Assembly: GCF_008831285.2 (NCBI RefSeq)
Contig: NC_045143.1
Location: 1,771,503 to 1,835,502, forward strand
Length of the DNA stretch: 64,000 nt
DNA from: Nymphaea colorata
Lineage: Eukaryota; Streptophyta; Magnoliopsida; Nymphaeales; Nymphaeaceae
Direction: 5' to 3'
In this document: piece by piece, positions 1 through 12,078 of the stretch
Layout of the letters: the number at the start of each line of letters is the position of its first letter
Position numbering within the stretch: the first letter of the stretch is position 1
The notes under the pieces: generated by a model
The model's database searches: none
What the model saw: the letters and a program-made list of their open reading frames with translations, nothing else
Told to the model about the DNA's origin: nothing
Made by a program: the position numbers and the translations under genes

Positions 1-240
1 ATGTACTCGAGCCTTCGTGAATGTGGGACCCACCATCCCTGTCAATCGCTTCAGGTGGTCACGCAACCGCCCTGGAGGTCGCCATGTGTCCGCCGTGTGG
101 GACCCACTCGCTGAAAAGCAGATGCCGAGAGGACAATGCCGAAGACTCTCGCTACCGGTGGGTCCCACAATTTGTATACGTGGCACGTAAGCATCCGATT
201 GGAATGCTCAAACGGCGAGGCAGCCACGCAGCTTGAACTT
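1..240. promoter_or_regulatory. GC-rich promoter-like stretch with three GTGGGACC boxes
   Basis: The first 240 bases are much richer in G+C than the following 4 kb. They contain GTGGGACC at 23-30 and 97-104, and its reverse complement GGTCCCAC at 161-168. A G-box-like ACGTGGCA follows near 178-185. GTGGGNCC is the binding site described for TCP transcription factors and the site II class of proximal promoter elements. The 71-residue open frame at 21-236 has no family resemblance. This is probably the proximal promoter of a gene lying left of the window, but no transcript start can be shown. Confidence 0.35.
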
Positions 241-1739
241 GTAAAAGCAGGATAGATAAATAAACAAATAAATATAAATATAAATATATATCACAATGCA
301 AAAATAATGGCCATTGGTCCATTATATAGTTGAATCAAATGCATTGATTTGTAAGAAAATCACGTTAAAGACGTGGTTTAGCAGATTCTCCAAAGATATG
401 AACTACGCTCGTTCTTCTAATTTTCAGGATTTCATAACCTCGAAGTCCTGGCTTTGTCATTCTTGATAATAACAATTGATAACAAGATCCAAACTTTCCC
501 AAATGACATCACATGGTTAGAATGCATCACAAAATAACTGCCTATGAAAATACAAAAATGTGGCATCTTAAGTTAATTCACGTGACTATCGATCCACTGC
601 ATAAACCAGTGCAACTTTGAACCAGGGAAAGAGACAGGCGCCTCAGCTTCATACATATCCATGAACTCTCCTAAAAGAAAAATGCATGCCCAAGATCAAG
701 CCATTAAGTTACCACCTAGAAAGTTCGAATGGAACATAATGTCATTTTGGGGAGTATTCTTTTATGCAAGATGGTATATAAGTCTTTAACATGTCTTATA
801 TTTTCTATATTTAAAGTTCGCAGATGAGAGTGAACATAATTTTATTGGTATAAAATTGATTGCAGTGGCAAGAAAAAGGTCAATCTACGGTGTTTATTTA
901 TTTTTTTGTACATCCTTTTCAGCTGGCATTGGTTGGAGGCCAAGAGATAATTTTTTTTTCGATTTAAAAAAAAAACAAAACAAAAGCTGCTGTGGGCCAG
1001 TGGCAGCAGCACATATTCCTTTCACTTTAGTTTAAATTTGGTACAGTGCAGAATTCGCAGACAAATATGATCACGCCTGATCTGGATCAAATCTCGGGTC
1101 CAAAAACACCTTGGATCCTACGACGAGGACCACCCTCATCATTAGCTACCTAAAGGTAAAGGCCAATTTTCATTTAAGCTACAATATGTTTTTGGTTAAT
1201 CGTATCCACGGGCCTCACCTTTTCCTTTTGCTGATAGGGGCCTCTCTTTTGATGACAATTGCCAAAAGGTTAGACACAAAAAAAATAGTTCACTTGCACT
1301 GCTTGCAGAAATGTGCATGTCTTCTTACCTTTCTTCTTTTCATTATATATGATCAACGCGGGTTTCATGACTACATGTCAACGGGTCATTTAACGAGACA
1401 TCGGACCCATTCTGAACTCGTTTATCTGGGTTTGATCAAGAAAATGTAGTGCAATATGTGGTAATTGGATCCTGGTTTCCTAAACAGTTTGTGTTTGACT
1501 CTAAACCCAAATTTGAAAACCCGACTAGTTCCTGTTACAAGTAAAAATCAGCTCTTATGCTAATCCGATCCGATTTGGTTTCACACAACCAAATCTGTAT
1601 CCGAACAAGATCATTAGATCATATCCAATTAGGTGACGAGCCTTGGGGATGCCTTAGTAGGAGCCCATATATCCTTACTTGGAGATGGAATCATGTGTAC
1701 CTGAATTACTGCCGCAACTTTTAAAGGTAGTTTGGCAGC

Positions 1740-1960
1740 AGAAACACTATGTGAATGTTTTTTTTATGGAGAAGCACTCATTCACAGATTTTTATATCCG
1801 AAAGGTGCTCATACATACATATAACGGAGCAAATATTTGAAGCTGTTAATATGAAAATAAGGAAACATTGAAGGGTTGGTGTAGGCAAACTGTCTGTACC
1901 AGCCCACATGTGGCTCCACTACTGCCAAAGTTCTTGCATGTCCACACCTATTCAAAGGAG
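1740..1960. repeat. Degraded dispersed repeat, copy 1
   Basis: Two blocks recur elsewhere in the window. One is of the type acactcattcacaaatttt, followed by gagcaaatatttgaa and ctgttaatgtgaaaata. It is found here and at about 42590-42700. The other, tgtaggcaac followed by accagtcacatgtggct and ccactgcc, is found here and at about 31490-31560. The shared words in the same order show common descent. The element class is unknown. Confidence 0.45.
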
Positions 1961-3442
1961 CAAAATATTAGAAGATTTTATCCATTTCACGGCAAATTCT
2001 TGCCAAAGGTTTTGTTGGTTTACAAACTATCAATGCGACATACCCCGTGAGCACCATCTGGCGTCCACAGTGCATCTTATGTAGAACAGTAGAAGTTAGC
2101 ATTATATGAATCTATCCTGCCATGATAGATCATGGATTTTCTGTTATATTGTTGATTCTTATCTCTTGCTTTAACAACTTATGCATCTGGATACAATACA
2201 TTGTTACATGCTTCATACACCAACTGCCACTAATCTGCATTATCACCTCTTGTAACATCAATATTAAAACTCCAAATGGATTCGCATTTGTTAATTATAG
2301 GCCGGATCGATGTGGAATTGGTCATATATCTTTATGAGTTAATGGATATCTTAATGGTCCATACGAGAGTTCCCAAGATATGAAATGGATATCACAAGTA
2401 ATACAGGAAGCGGAAGAGACCAACAAGCTTCAGAATTTTGCTAAGAAGTTGGAACGAGTTTCCCCAAGCTTCTCACTCTTTAAGGGGAGCATCAATTTCA
2501 GTTTTCCAAACGTGCTTTTGGAATAGTTAGATTCAACTCTACGTATAAGTTTCATGCAACTATGTTGTAGACTCCCACAATCCAGACTGAGCAGTGAGCA
2601 TGCGTCTCCTCATATTAGTGAATCGATCCGAACCGCGCGCCATTGTTAATCACAACATTTCATGAGGTGATCCACCAGCAAAAACTTTTTCTTCGTTATC
2701 TTAGTAAAATTCATCTGTGATATATAATACGTGATGAAGATGAAACTGGCCCTCTGAGTTCTCTTTCTTAGTATGATGTCAGCAGCAATTTGAACTTATC
2801 TTTATATATACAATGGTACGCATTTTTTCGTACAAAGTAACATCTACTATGTTGACTATCTTTTTTCCAAAAACATCTTAGTCACATCTAGAATGAGAGT
2901 TAATTCTTTCGCATGAAACTGAGGAGATGGGATATTTTTCGCACAAATTTTCCTGACTAGCCAATAATCTTGTGCTAAAACTTGCATATGCCATCTTGTT
3001 ACCATTTTATGCCCTCTAGTTTTGTCAAAAATGTTTGTCATCTCAGTAACTCAATTGAGAGGGGGTCGCTCAGTGTGCATGATAGTTGCAGTGAACTTGG
3101 TTCTGAAAGGCTCTTTACTGCAGAAGTACATGAGGAAGTAATCAAGCTGTGAAGTAAAAAAAGATAAGTCAAAATATCGACTGATTATACTGGTGGCCTT
3201 TTATGAGCTAAAAGAAGTTCTCAGTGAGCGTTACTTATGATAGCACAGTACAAATCTTTGAATCCTTTTAACATTCAAGGGTCAACTTGATTGTGATGAG
3301 AAAAAGGAAAAAAAGGAGAGAACTAGAAGGGCATGAACAAATTGACTTGAAACGCCTCTGACCCAACAGTTTCAGTTGATTGATATACAGTTTAATGTTA
3401 GCTGACTTTCTGCTTATTTCTGTGCTAAATGCCAGCCTCTGC

Positions 3443-3443
<1 letters not shown>

Positions 3444-3473
<30 letters not shown>
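3444..3473. repeat. (GT)n microsatellite
   Basis: An uninterrupted GT run of about 30 bp in intergenic DNA. Confidence 0.95.
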
Positions 3474-3476
<3 letters not shown>

Positions 3477-4484
3477 GCTGTGCTTTTCAATTGCATGGAC
3501 TTTCAAGCTGCACTATCACTTCCAAAATGGTGGTTGATCAAGATGGTTTTCAAAGGCCTCCAAGTTGATGCCTCTGATCTTTTAGGGGCGTATGGTGTGA
3601 CTTGACTCGATCCATACATCCACAAGTCAAATCACAAGGGCAGAAAAACTCATGCTGTTAAGTTCAAAAATCGTTAATTCAGAAACACTTTCACTTCATT
3701 CACTAGAACATACGGATATAAAGCTTCATCGGGGCTCGCTGTTTGTACACTAGCAAGACACACATGCACACGCGTATGACGCATATTCTTAATCTTTTCT
3801 GTACTTCATCTCATGCAGATGCATGCAATAAGCTACCTGACTTGTGGTTAATTAAATCACCTGCATGCTGGGCATGACTGAAAAAGAAGTTGTGTGCTAA
3901 GTGATTCAGAAGTTGTACTGCGGAAATATAATAGAAAACCCAGGAGGGAAGGGGGCCCCAAAGTTGTTGATGTTTTGGTGGAAAAAATCCATCTATCCAC
4001 TATCATGGTAGCTTGGAATTGCCATCTCAAATCAAGAAAAAGTGGCACCCATAGTGTGATCTCAAATAGAGCAACTGTCCCCAGCCTACCGTGGGTTTAC
4101 TATATAAGAGAAAGGGCTCTTTCCTACCCGTGTTAAAAATGCAATTCTCAGCAGATCGTCATAAAGATGTGAATGCATTTTGAGCAGCAGTACCCATTTG
4201 TGAAGAAAACAAAGATGTAAGATCTGGCTAAAGATTCAGTAGCTCTCACTATGGCTAGCTAGGGCTTAGGAGTTGCTTATAACGAAAGGTCACTTGGGTT
4301 CCTTTGCTTATGCAGACGCAAAACTTACAGAAACCTAAACGTCCCCAGTTTATAAGTGCTGCCAATCTTATATCACGAGCTTCTGCAGGCAGTTTAGATA
4401 GAGAGCGAGAGAGAAAGATTATGGAGTATACTCTATTATAGAAACTTTTTCTACATGATACCAGAAGCAACAGCTAATAACTTA

Positions 4485-4930
4485 TCATGGATGGAACAGC
4501 TTATTACCACATCTGCATTTCCAAATAAGGAGGTAGTAGTCGCTATCAGCTGCTTGAGATGTCTTGAAGTGTCTTGCCTGGCGAGGAGTGATGACCAAGG
4601 TAGCCTTGCACGGCCAGCAGCGAAAACACTTGTTAAGGCATGTAGGAGGCCTGGAACCCAACACTGGTTTCTTCTCTCCAAACTTTGGTCCGGATGCATT
4701 GGGTGTTGATCCATCTGAGCCAGAAAATTAACAAGCACAACCGTCAGTACTTCAGGAGAAAGATTACAGATAGATAGGTCATGTATTGTCCTAGATTCCT
4801 AGTATTCCATCAGTGGAGGATTTTTACCTGATTTGGTGGGAGGAAAAGTGAGGGCCAAGAGAAGGAACGCCACTGTGATGCCTTTCCAAGTAAGGTAAGG
4901 TGCTGAGGAAGAAGACATCTTCAGGTTCAT
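4485..4930 (-). CDS. EPIDERMAL PATTERNING FACTOR-like secreted cysteine-rich peptide (EPFL8-type)
   Basis: Two exons on the minus strand: 4930-4828 (103 nt) and 4714-4485 (230 nt), separated by a 113-nt GT-AG intron (donor GTAAAA, acceptor CTGGCTCAG). Together they give 110 residues ending in a TGA stop. Residues 1-33 are a signal peptide with a hydrophobic core (VAFLLLALTF). The mature part carries the family start GSRPP, then C60-x3-C64-x2-C67-x2-C70, a variable loop, the YYLLIW block, C101-x-C103 and the ending GNKLFHP. The six-cysteine pattern and GSRPP...WKCxCG layout are diagnostic of EPF/EPFL peptides, apoplastic ligands of ERECTA-family receptor kinases that act in patterning and growth. 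The loop and the YYLLIWKC block recall EPFL8, but the subgroup is inferred from memory. The start chosen is the first ATG, with a second in-frame ATG four codons on. No single long open frame covers the gene, so it is easily missed. Confidence 0.9.
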
Positions 4931-5049
4931 TCCTTTTTTCTTCTCTTAACTTGATTTTCTGTTCTTCTGAACTTTATACCAGGGGACGAGGAAGAAACGG
5001 TGCGGAAAGGAAGATCGTACACTGCAAAGATTTACTGATAAAGCAGAGG

Positions 5050-5094
5050 TAGAGAGAGAGAAAGAGAAGGAGAGAGAGTTGGGGGGTTTAAATA
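5050..5094 (-). promoter_or_regulatory. TATA-like box and CT-rich leader of the EPFL gene
   Basis: On the minus strand TATTTAAA lies at 5094-5087, about 160 bp before the EPFL start codon. A CT-rich tract follows (GA on the plus strand, about 5050-5078), as is common in plant 5' leaders. Position and orientation fit a core promoter for the EPFL gene. Confidence 0.45.
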
Positions 5095-5099
5095 AATGA

Positions 5100-8000
5100 G
5101 TGATGGAAGAAAATGAGACAGAACTGTGGGCAGTTGCCGGAGAAGACGACAAATCGCTCCCCTTTGAGAATTGGGACAGTATCCCTTGTGACTAGTATGC
5201 ATTGACTATGCTGCCCCCTAGGTGGGATCGGGTTAATACTGAAAATAATTAATAGCCATGATTTCCAACATCCACCGTCCATCATGGTGGATCAAGGGCC
5301 TGGACAACAAATCTACTTTTTAAAAGAATTTGACGTATTTGACGCGTCTAATGTAGAGGAGACTTGAGAGTCCCCATGGACCAAGCTCTCCATGAGAGTC
5401 AACCTGAGCATTTAAGATCTGTTCTCCCCTCTTTAAGCACTCAACCGACTGCCCCCTGCCTCATTGTGCAAAACAATGGAGGCTTTTGCAGAACCCCACG
5501 ATTCTTTTTAGGAGTCCCAACAGAGCGTTAATGTCTGCAATATAAACAACTCTGAGAGCGTTAATGGATTTCTTGAATCTCGTTGATGGTTCCTAACACG
5601 AGGGGAAACATGCTTATAGCACACACAAACACTCGTTGCACTGTGCTTCTCAACTGCTGGAATTTCTATCCATCTTGCTCTTAAAAGCGGACTGCGCATT
5701 TGCAGCGACACTTATCGTTCCTGATGAAAAGTTTGATCCATGCATGCAGCGTTGGTTTAAAGGAAAAAGGAAGAAAGGAAACTCGAGTTCGAGTATAAAA
5801 GAGATATAGTGTTGGAAATTGCACCACAACATTGCTTTATGATTTTGATGTAGCTTTTTTAATAAAAAAAATAGCACCACCATGCTACCATCTTGTCGAT
5901 TCGTTTAAAACATCATCACTGTCATAACTTTTGAGGTTCTCTTTGTAATAGTTGTGTACATGCCCGAATTACAGGCTTTTTTTTTTCAAATAAACAGTAT
6001 GTGAGCATTTATAGATCGGATTGGATGCTTAACAATCGAAAGTTTCAGGATTGGCAGCAGGAAGCTTGGAGTTCAGACTCGACTTGTTTTTGTACGTAAT
6101 TCAGTGAACTAATTGTGTGGTAATCAGTTAAGGCGTAATTATTTGATCCAAGTTACATCGTATCAGTCAGATCTTATACGGATAAAAAGATAACAAAAAT
6201 ATCAGCTATGCAAGAAGTTTGAGTCATTCAGTAGTGACCCATGAGATTATTTAGTGTGTTCAAGAACACTTTATAAAGAAGAACCATGCAAATGGTAGTC
6301 GTACCTATTCCGTTACAGAGTCAACAGTGCCTCTCTCTCGTTGGACTCGGTGTTTATCTTTCCTGAAGCACGGGTCAGATGATTTGTTCTTGTATTTTAT
6401 TTGGTCTTTAATTAAAGGCAATGCAATGGCGAATGACTGGTAAACAAGAGGAGCAGACACCGAACCGACGCTGTTATGTCAATCAACAGTGTGCACATCT
6501 CTCCCATCCACATTGGAATCATACACCATAACGGGGCCTTGAAGAGCGTTCAGCACAGGTCAAGTCATGGAATTATATAAAGCGGCCTCAGTCACTGCTC
6601 CGGTTGATTTAGCCACAAGGAAAGTGCGTCATCAGTCATTGGCTTATTGCTCTACAAACAAGCAGTTTACTGTGAGTTGCAACTCTGCTGGCGAAAGAGA
6701 ACTTCAAGCATGGAGGATTGGACCTTCTAGATCGAGCATGTTGGGCTGTCTTTGTCAATATGTTCAGAAGAGACCCAACAACAGCTCTTACCTACTGATC
6801 TAGACTTGGATTTGGTGGATCGACTTGAACTTCATACAGTCTCTCTCTCTCTCTCTCTCTTTAGAGAATAAAAGATTTTAGCTGTTTTTCAATTTTGTTC
6901 TTCCCTGTTCAAACTTTTTCAAATTCAAACTCTTCTGTTCTAATGTGTGGGCAGTATCCTTTACTACATCGGAATGGATAAGATATGAATTCATCATACC
7001 TGCAAATATCCTTTTACGAAAATAATATCAGTTTAGTGCAGAAATAAATTTCATGAGTTGAAACCTAGATTTTCCTGTCAGAAAATCCTAAATGTGGTTC
7101 AGAAGACCACATCTAAGTATTGATCAGTAGGTTTTTTAAGACTCAAACGATAGTTTTGAAAACTCTTATTTATCTACTCTTTTCCATTGTTCAGATCTTA
7201 AATAAAGGCTAATTATATATATATATATATATAGTTCAAAAGTAAAACGATGGTCCTTCTTCTGCAGACATAAAAAGTTATTTAAATATGATAAGCAGAA
7301 CAGTGAAACAGAAAGCTGGGCTTTACGTAAAGCGGCGGGTTTTATGATCGTTTGTCTGTTTGCAAAATTGTTGATCTGTAAAAGTGGGCTTACTCTGCAG
7401 CCTTTTCTTTACACATGCACGTCTTTTCCATTGGGAAGGAACTGCCTGTTTGAGCAACCTGGCAGCTTTGAGGAGCTCCCCAGCATTCAATTCCCATGCA
7501 CAAATCGTCTGGATCAATTCACTTTTCTTCGTTGGCATGTACTGGATCTGAGTTGTACTACCCCGATCCATGACTCCATATCCATATAAAAAAGCGATCA
7601 GGTTTGAGCTCCAATCCAATTAGAATCCAATCCAATTAGATGCTCGAGGGCTTGGCCTACACACATTATTTCTTAGATGCACGTAGTAGTTAGTATCCCA
7701 TAACCCTATTTGCATATTTACATATTAGTGCCTCTCTTGCTTCAGCCATTCATTTTTGAAACCAGAAACTTATAAATCCTTCATTACATATGCCACTTTT
7801 TTTTGTAGTTTTGAGCTCCGTGAACAGGCCAAGTATAAAGACATTAAGATAATAAAAAATGTGGTTGTATAGTGTGGATTAGGGGCACTAGATGTGTGGG
7901 GTTGTACTCCAAGCAATGAAAAAAGCCCTACTCAAATGCGGTGCCAGTCTGGGTCCAATGGGAGCATCCCCATATGGCAAAATAGTTGCAAAACTGTACT

Positions 8001-9570
8001 AATCTTTTTACAGTTTATTTTGAGTGTGATTAAATATCAGAAATTTTTATAATTTTTTGAACTTTATTAAAATTTCTTTATCTCAAAGTTTCATTATTTC
8101 CAAACCAAGATTTTTTATTTTATTTTATTTTTAATCTTTATCACTAGTGGTTATTCATGAAATTTTGAATTACTACATCTTTTCAGCTTGTGAGAAAATT
8201 TTATCAAACTTATTATAGATTTTTATCAGAAATTTTAATAGCATTTTCTGTTTTTTGATGAAATTTGCTTCACAGAGATTTTTTTAAAATAAATTGCGAT
8301 GCTCTCTTTTTCTTTTGCCGAATATTTGGATAAGTTTTCCTATTTTTTTGCATTTTATCATGGGCTCTTCCTAACATTTTTGCTATTTTTAACTTCATAA
8401 CATTTTCCCTCAAATTTTCATAATAGGATTGAAAACATTTCAAATTCTGTAATGAGCATTCATAAAATTTTGAACTCTTATATATTTGCAACTTTTGTGA
8501 AAAAACATTTTACTGAACTTCTATTTTCATGTTTTAGGGCTGAATCTAGTGCGGGTCTGCCCCACTTAAATGAGTTAGAAATGTGTGTATGTAGAAAGTA
8601 TGTTGGTTCTGTTTAGAAGTTCATATTATAATATGAAAGGATGGATACATGGCAAGGTAAGAGATCGATTTGAGCCAGTCCAATTACAGAAGTCCGATGG
8701 TGTATAAGAGATTATATTTCTTGTCAAAGTTTTTATAGAAGTCCAAATTTTACGATCTATTTGAATATTCCAAGGGGTACTCATACATATTTGAATTATG
8801 GTGTGGGACTTTATGCGCTTCCGGTAGTCAAATCCAAATCTGAGTCTGGAATCCAATTATGCATAAGTTGGATCATGTTCCTGTCAATCTCTGATTGAAT
8901 ATTTGTCTTTTTTTTTTTTTTTTTTTTTTTTTACATCAGCTACATATTTGTCTTCATCATCTGTTTCCTATGGGTGAGATATCATTTCTTCTTTTGAGAA
9001 CTTGTTGACATTTTTCTGACACAAAGATAGGTTGAATAATAGCCAGTCTTTACTAACGTGTGCGCATTAGTGACATATCCTTATGATTCTTTGCTTCGCA
9101 TGAGAAATAGTGTCAAAAAACTTTTACTGACGTCTTTCTCCTCTTTTTTGCCGATTTTTTCGTGTCACTAGAAAGTGGTTTTTGAGATGTGGAACCAATT
9201 CTTGGTCTTTCAGAGCTTCTATTCTATTTGTGCCAATGTGATGAAGGTTCTTGCAGCAGTTTATTGCAAAAATTCCTAAGTAAAAGCGGTTTTGAAATAA
9301 TGTTCCATTGTTTAAACACAGATTTTCAAGATTGACTTGGTCATTTACCATTTGTTGTATTAATCTTTTTGTTATTGGATGTCGGGGCACTTCAAGTAAC
9401 ACAAGTTGGTCATTAACTTAAGAAAAATAAAGAATCTGCCTACCCATATTAATACCCTGAACAATGAAATCTCTCTGAAAGCTTAATAAATGCTTGAGAT
9501 ACTGCCGAAATTATTAATGTTTAAGAGAGTTTTTGATGATATGGACATTTTCAAAATCATCCTTGCCTGT
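5100..9570. other. Gene-poor region with microsatellites
   Basis: Contains a CT run (about 6840-6861), a TA run (about 7214-7233), a T run (about 8908-8932) and a very AT-rich block (about 8040-8530). A minus-strand frame of 83 codons from an ATG at 7571 has ordinary composition but no recognisable motif, and is not called. I see no supported gene. Confidence 0.45.
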
Positions 9571-9573
9571 TAC

Positions 9574-9810
9574 CTGCGTTTCGGTTTCGACTTCGAGCAA
9601 GCTTTTCAAGGGATGTATTCCATTTTGTAGATCTTTTGAACTTGGCAAGTAAGATGCAAAGGGAAAGTGGCTAAGATGGTTTCTTAACCACAAGGAGGTC
9701 GCTACAAGATCGGCTCTCCAAGCAACGGAAAAGCCATAGAGAGGGTGCCTGCTACTGATTGATGTAAACTGTGCCTTTTCCAAAGCAGACTTCACTGTCT
9801 GCCCCAACAT
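9574..9810 (-). CDS. Possible first coding exon of an unrecognised gene
   Basis: An ATG at 9810 opens 79 codons that end exactly at a strong donor, CAG|GTAACAGG, in phase 0. The protein starts MLGQTVKSALEKAQFTS and includes RHPLYGFSVAWRADL, with balanced composition and some basic, amphipathic character, as in organelle-targeted N-termini. I do not recognise the family. The minus-strand DNA upstream (9811-10010) is GC-rich and contains another ATG opening a 39-codon frame that starts MEDDESTRRGRR. That frame could be a leader ORF or an alternative start. No convincing second exon was found between 8.2 and 9.5 kb, so this could be a real gene, a remnant or a non-coding transcript. Confidence 0.3.
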
Positions 9811-10474
9811 ATGCCGAAGTGTCGGAGATGGGCAGCGACGCTGTAGTTAGGTTAGCTGCCCATCTCCCCAAGAGACGCGATCACTTTCTTTGCGCGGCAG
9901 CAGCAGTGTGGAAAAGGGACGTTTGGTGGTCCGCGGGAAAATGCGGAGCACAAATTTCTCTCGCTCTTCTTCCCCGTCTGGTGCTTTCGTCGTCCTCCAT
10001 TTCCGACTAATTAAGACTCGCTTTTTCTGTCATTACTCAGCAGCCTCAACCAACCTTTCCTTTTTTCATTTATGACTAGCTTTCTCGAAGGTCTGGTTTT
10101 GAACCGAGCAGCTAAGGTCACGATCGGTTTCGACTTGTGACGTACTTGTCCATGGTGGTCGACGTCGCGCGGTGGGCAGTTCACCAGCAGCTAGTCTCTC
10201 ACGCATAGGGCTTCGTCACGCTGATGAAGTACGAAATCCTGATCCAGACGGCTAGGTAGTCGCCGACCATGCAAGAGTGTGGCGGATGGAAAGCAAAATC
10301 GCTTGGTAAAAATGGATTTGGTAAAGTTTGACGAGCTAAAGGTTTCAGCATATTCTCATACATTTTGCATATGTATGTATGCTACTTACTTTTGCTTGAA
10401 CAGAGTAGGTCCATACTTCAGTCTCTCTCTCATTCTATAAAAGAAGGTCCATACTTCATTCTTTTGGAAGTGTT

Positions 10475-10556
10475 GATGGGTCATGACTGGTGATTTTGTT
10501 GCATCCTTATATTTTGATGGGTCATGACTGGTGATTTTGTTGCATCCTCGTATTTT
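10475..10556. repeat. 41-bp tandem duplication
   Basis: Two adjacent copies of a 41-bp unit beginning gatgggtcatgactggtgat (10475-10515 and 10516-10556), differing at one or two positions. Confidence 0.9.
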
Positions 10557-11039
10557 TTAGCATGCTTCCCTCTTTCTTTTATTATACTATTTATTTTACT
10601 TTTCATTTCCTTAGGAGGAATTCATCGATGCCTGACAATGAGAACCTGAACCATCATCCGCAATTGTTTCCCAACTTTGTTAAGGAACTTTTTATATATA
10701 AACATCAGAATGAATTTTCACTGCTTTTATGGAGATCTCTACATCCTTCTGTCACAATGCATCAGTGATGCAGAACAGAAGCACAAGGAGAATGGAGTAC
10801 TAGAAAGTAACAGCAGTCTTACTATTTCAACAGAACATTGAGCAAAAAGAAAGAAAAGCTCGAGTTCCATATACCTACTAGCCTGAAACCGAGAGGCCTA
10901 AGCCCCTCCTGTCTTCCCCATCTCCAAGGTTTACAGCTGTTTTGAGACTTAGGTGGGAAGTCGCAGTTTAAAAGAACAACACCCACAAACAACAAATTGA
11001 GAACCGGACTTTCACCGGCCGACCCCTCAGGGTGAAGTA

Positions 11040-11290
11040 GAAAATAGATTGAATGAAAAAGAGAAGCAAAAGGACAGTGAGTTCAAAATGGATTGAATAA
11101 AAAAAAAGAAGCAAAAGGAAAGTGAATTTCAGTGAAATCCTTCTACCACCTTGCTCAGATTAGGTATTATCTTAATTGTGTCGATTGCAGCAAGGCATCT
11201 GAGTTTACGGGTGCCTGCGCCCACACAGAGACAGAGAGGAGAGAGAGAGACAGAGAGGAGAGTGAGAGACAGAGAGAGAGAAAGCTTATA
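11040..11290. repeat. Imperfect short duplication and GA-rich tract
   Basis: A block containing gattgaatgaaaaagagaagcaaaagg is repeated with changes about 50 bp later (11047-11135). It is followed by a GA-rich low-complexity tract at about 11228-11282. Confidence 0.6.
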
Positions 11291-11299
11291 TAATTATAT

Positions 11300-12078
11300 G
11301 ATAAAACTCACAATTAATGTCATCCATAGGGTACAACTCGTTACAACAGGAAACTGGGAATCTAAAGTTTTGGCCTGGATGGAAAAAACGAAGCCAACAC
11401 TACGTGTTGTCATGGCAGACGCATTCAGATATCTGCCAACACCAAAGCCACTCACAGAAGAGAGAACCCAGTCACCAAACAAGCTGCACACCCCCACAGA
11501 AAGCACTAAAGGACGTACTCGGAGCCACTATCAGCACAGATGTCACCAGCCACCTGAAAACCCCATTTAGACAAGAAACTAGTCTGTAGAAACCAAGAAA
11601 GACAAACACTCGCTAACATGGACACTGGAAAGTACAAATCACCATGACCCAACAGAAGGCATGGCCAAACACCAGGACCACCCAGAGAGCAACCACAACG
11701 GAAAAACCCAATCCTAGAAAAAACGATAGTGACTCTTCTGAAGAAGCACTAAGCAAGCAGCCAAAGTGGGTACTTAGGCTGAACAGGCTGCCTTCCCTAG
11801 AATAGGGAAGGAAGAACCTGAAAAAATAAAGAGAACGGGGAACATTAGCGACACAACCAGGTTTCCTTCCATCCACCATCACTCCCCACTACTCCTTACT
11901 TCATTGTAGAAGACCCATTCAGAATACCAAACAAATGAGTCCAAAAAGGAGAACAAACACAGAATGCTGAGTGGTCACACGTAGAAAATCTCCCTTAATA
12001 AGTTATAATCCATCTGAGAAGTTCCTGAAACCAGCATGTTTCTTCAACCGCCCTTGCTTTCACTCCATTCCCAACGTA
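11300..12078 (-). promoter_or_regulatory. Long U-rich 3' untranslated region of the EBF1-like gene
   Basis: Downstream of the EBF stop the minus strand is non-coding and carries short poly-U tracts: CGTTTTTTC at 11725-11717 and again at 11400-11392, and TTTTTT at 11826-11821. In Arabidopsis the EBF1 and EBF2 mRNAs have long 3' UTRs with poly-U motifs, through which EIN2 represses their translation during ethylene response. That role is established for Arabidopsis and inferred here. The 3' end of the transcript was not located, so the lower limit is approximate. Confidence 0.5.

Larger units (their letters stand above)
241..4440. other. Gene-poor AT-rich intergenic DNA
   Basis: No coding exon is convincing here. 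The open frames are short, rich in rare residues, and lack splice context or family resemblance. The stretch holds a GT microsatellite (about 3444-3473), a degraded dispersed repeat (about 1740-1960) also seen near 31.4 kb and 42.6 kb, and a plus-strand TATA-like box (ctatataag, about 4100) with no gene behind it. Confidence 0.5.

Noticed and set aside
2856-3041. Minus-strand frame MTNIFDKTRGHKMVTRW...
   Set aside because: Short, isolated and without a motif; AT-rich surroundings make chance frames common.
7323-7571. 83-codon minus-strand frame (MDRGSTTQIQYMPTKK...)
   Set aside because: Composition is ordinary, but there is no motif, no splice evidence and no leader; kept only as a possible remnant.
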